Of a stretch of DNA of 8,430 nucleotides, positions 6,464 to 8,430 are shown in pieces (the stretch's first letter is position 1; each line of letters opens with the position of its first letter). The stretch comes from JAGLOK01 sp023139005. GTDB taxonomy: Bacteria > Bacillota > Clostridia > Christensenellales > UMGS416. The DNA lies in assembly GCA_030637745.1 (NCBI GenBank), contig DAOWFX010000144.1, forward strand, positions 1 through 8,430, written 5' to 3'. Made by a program: the position numbers and the translations under genes. The notes beneath the pieces were generated by a model. It worked only from the letters and a program-made list of their open reading frames with translations, searched no databases and was not told the origin of the DNA.

Positions 6464-7918
6464 ATGCAATTATCAACATTACTCAAGGAAATAGAATATA
6501 AGTCAAAGAAATTTAGAGAAATATCTATTAAAGGTATATCAAACGATTCAAGAAAAATAGAATTAGATAACATATATGTTTGTTTAAGAGGTCTCAGTGT
6601 AGATGGTCATGACTATGCACATGCTGCATGTAATGCAGGTGCTACTTGCTTATTTTTAGAAGAATATATAGAGGACCTTGAAGATAATATAGTTCAAATT
6701 AAAGTGGATGATTCAAGAGATGCATATTCTAGGCTTGCGTCAAATTGGTATAAAAACCCACATAAATCACTAAAAATTATTGCAGTTACAGGAACAAACG
6801 GAAAAACAACAACTACACATATAATAAAAACTATTTTAGAAAATGCTGGCATAAAAACAGCTGTGTTAGGTACAACAGGTGCATACATCGCAGGAGAAAA
6901 ATATGAGCAGAAATTAACTACACCCGACCCCATGGATTTTCATTATCTTCTCCGTATAATTGCAGATAAAAAATGTGAGTATGTTGTCATGGAGGTATCA
7001 GCACATGCTTTATATCTTAAGAAAACTGAACCGGTCAAATTTATTGCAGCAATATTTACAAACCTAACTCAAGATCATTTGGATGATTTTGAGACGATGG
7101 ATAACTATAAAAATGCTAAAAAAATGTTGTTTCAAAATCATAAATGTAGTACAGCTATTGTGAATAGTGATGATGAGTATGAGAACTTTATGCTTAGCGA
7201 TTATCACGGACCTGTGATTACTTATGGAACAGAAAATGATTCAGATTTATTTGCAGACAATATTCAATGTAGCTTTAGTGATGTCAATTATGAGTTGAAA
7301 ACAAATGATGGAAAGTATAATGTACACATGAGGATTCCAGGTAGATTCAATGTGTATAATTCATTAGCATCAATTGGAGTATGTATGGAAATTGGTATAG
7401 AGATGGATTCAATACTTGATGGAATTGAGAAAGTAAACATTATTGACGGTCGTATGGAACGTGTAGACTGTGGTCAGGAGTATATGGTCGTTGTTGACTA
7501 TGCACACTCTCCTGATAGCCTTAAAAGTGTTCTAAAAGCAGCGTGTGGCTTTACAAAAAACAGGGTAATCTCTGTATTTGGGTGCGGTGGTGATAGAGAT
7601 CAGTTAAAACGTCCTATTATGGGCTCGATATCAAATGATATTGCAGACTTCACAATAATCACATCTGATAATCCAAGAACAGAAGATCCTGATTCAATTA
7701 TTGACATGATTGAAAAAGGAATGAGAGACAATGAGTATGTTCGTATTACAGATAGAGAAAAGGCAATAAGACAATCCCTAGATATCGCACAAAAAGGTGA
7801 TGTCATCGTCATTGCAGGTAAAGGTCATGAAACATATCAAGATGTGATGGGTAAAAAGCATCATTTTGATGATCGAGAAATAGTTAGAGAATATTTTAAA
7901 GAAAAAGGACAAGTATGA
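6464..7918 (+). CDS. murE: UDP-MurNAc-L-Ala-D-Glu:meso-diaminopimelate ligase MurE
   Basis: A cytoplasmic ATP-dependent ligase of 484 residues, the usual MurE length, that adds the third residue to the peptidoglycan stem peptide. The three Mur ligase domains are evident. The N-terminal UDP-binding part contains ISNDSRK (25-31). The ATPase domain has the P-loop TGTNGKTT (109-116), the TTPDP substrate loop (152-156), EVSAHAL (177-183) and the presumed carbamylated K219 in NAKKMLF. The C-terminal domain has VDYAHSPDSL (344-353), GCGGDRD (373-379), D402-N-P-R405 and AGKGHETYQ (451-459). DNPR is the signature of meso-diaminopimelate specificity, whereas lysine-adding enzymes deviate at the Arg. 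The gene starts 13 bases after the PBP stop. Its TGA overlaps the mraY ATG in an ATGA junction, so the two are translationally coupled. Confidence 0.96.
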   Translation: MQLSTLLKEIEYKSKKFREISIKGISNDSRKIELDNIYVCLRGLSVDGHDYAHAACNAGATCLFLEEYIEDLEDNIVQIKVDDSRDAYSRLASNWYKNPHKSLKIIAVTGTNGKTTTTHIIKTILENAGIKTAVLGTTGAYIAGEKYEQKLTTPDPMDFHYLLRIIADKKCEYVVMEVSAHALYLKKTEPVKFIAAIFTNLTQDHLDDFETMDNYKNAKKMLFQNHKCSTAIVNSDDEYENFMLSDYHGPVITYGTENDSDLFADNIQCSFSDVNYELKTNDGKYNVHMRIPGRFNVYNSLASIGVCMEIGIEMDSILDGIEKVNIIDGRMERVDCGQEYMVVVDYAHSPDSLKSVLKAACGFTKNRVISVFGCGGDRDQLKRPIMGSISNDIADFTIITSDNPRTEDPDSIIDMIEKGMRDNEYVRITDREKAIRQSLDIAQKGDVIVIAGKGHETYQDVMGKKHHFDDREIVREYFKEKGQV

Positions 7919-8430
7919 CACAAACAATACTGACAATATTAATTTCATTTACAGTCGCACTTATTGTGGGACCAATTATGATTCCATTACTACAAAAATT
8001 GAAATTTGGACAAGTTGTAAGAGATGATGGGCCGGAATCCCATTTGTCTAAATCAGGAACACCGGCTATGGGTGGATTCATAATTATTATTGCAACTCTT
8101 GTAAGTGTATTTATATTTTTCAAAGGATTTGACTCATATATTATTGCTTTTATCTTAGCATTTATCGGGTTCGGGCTTATTGGATTTGTAGATGACTACA
8201 TTAAAGTTGTATTAAAACGCCCTACAGGACTCAAGGCATGGCAGAAAGCAATTATGCAATTATTGCTGTCAATTGGTCTTGCAATATATATACAATCAAT
8301 TGTAGGTAATGAAATAGCAATTCCATTTTCTAATCAAATGATTAATCTAGGTTGGCTAATGATACCATTTGCAATACTTATATTACACGCAACATCCAAC
8401 TCAGTAAATTTAACTGATGGTTTAGATGGA
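7915..8430 (+). CDS. mraY: Phospho-MurNAc-pentapeptide transferase MraY (5' part, runs off the window)
   Basis: The first 172 codons of an integral membrane enzyme that transfers phospho-MurNAc-pentapeptide to undecaprenyl phosphate, forming lipid I on the inner face of the membrane. Several hydrophobic segments are visible (about 5-27, 53-70, 75-92, 110-130 and 145-160). Diagnostic motifs are VRDDGPESH (35-43), KSGTPAMGG (46-54), the Mg-binding FVDDYIKV (91-98, with D93 and D94) and NSVNLTDGLDG (162-172), which ends exactly at the window edge. The catalytic Asp and the HHH region of later loops lie outside the window. The ATG at 7915 overlaps the murE stop by 4 bases, and AAAGGA (7904-7909) inside the murE end is its ribosome binding site. 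Confidence 0.95.
   Translation, partial: MTQTILTILISFTVALIVGPIMIPLLQKLKFGQVVRDDGPESHLSKSGTPAMGGFIIIIATLVSVFIFFKGFDSYIIAFILAFIGFGLIGFVDDYIKVVLKRPTGLKAWQKAIMQLLLSIGLAIYIQSIVGNEIAIPFSNQMINLGWLMIPFAILILHATSNSVNLTDGLDG

Noticed and set aside
209..8123. Reading frames of 60-94 codons on the minus strand across the window
   Set aside because: All but one lie largely or wholly antisense to well-supported genes, and the other overhangs a gene end. None shows recognisable domains, and they are expected in AT-rich coding DNA.
1..8430. Search for CRISPR arrays, tRNA or rRNA genes, insertion sequences and riboswitches
   Set aside because: No spaced direct repeats, tRNA-like cloverleaf, transposase or terminal inverted repeats were seen, and the leaders are too short or too AT-rich for a recognisable riboswitch.

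Overview
The window is AT-rich DNA, about one third G+C by eye, with strong Shine-Dalgarno sites, low-GC codon use and sigma-A-type promoters. It carries the front half of a Gram-positive division and cell wall (dcw) cluster in the order mraZ, rsmH, ftsL, PASTA-type class B penicillin-binding protein (PBP), murE, mraY. This order, with no murF between murE and mraY and with PASTA repeats on the PBP, suggests a Firmicute, most likely of class Clostridia. The DNPR motif in MurE points to meso-diaminopimelate peptidoglycan. The species cannot be named from the sequence.

Layout. Positions 1-85 hold a good promoter, followed by an amidohydrolase-superfamily gene (86-874) that seems to be transcribed alone. 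A 245-base AT-rich gap follows. Next comes a two-gene unit: a small protein with two tandem four-cysteine zinc ribbons and a very acidic tail (1120-1518), then a calcineurin-like metallophosphoesterase (1547-2242). A clear intrinsic terminator (2308-2335) closes that unit. A strong promoter (2372-2399) with a leader of about 70 bases then starts the dcw operon. The dcw genes are separated by 13 to 31 bases or overlap by 4 bases, all on the + strand, with no internal terminator seen. The window ends inside mraY.

How the dcw genes work together. MraZ is the cluster's DNA-binding regulator and RsmH methylates 16S rRNA. FtsL is a bitopic divisome protein that normally works with FtsI/PBP2B. MurE adds the third stem-peptide residue to UDP-MurNAc-dipeptide, and MraY transfers the finished MurNAc-pentapeptide to the lipid carrier to make lipid I.

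The main surprise is the PBP. It keeps the full FtsI/SpoVD architecture: membrane anchor, dimerisation domain, transpeptidase fold and two PASTA domains. Two of its three catalytic motifs are changed. SxxK reads SIFS, and KTG reads MSS. The frame is intact and the flanking sequence is well conserved. It therefore looks like a maintained but catalytically dead transpeptidase sitting in the slot normally held by the essential division PBP. The other genes look ordinary, apart from the unrecognised tandem zinc-ribbon protein.
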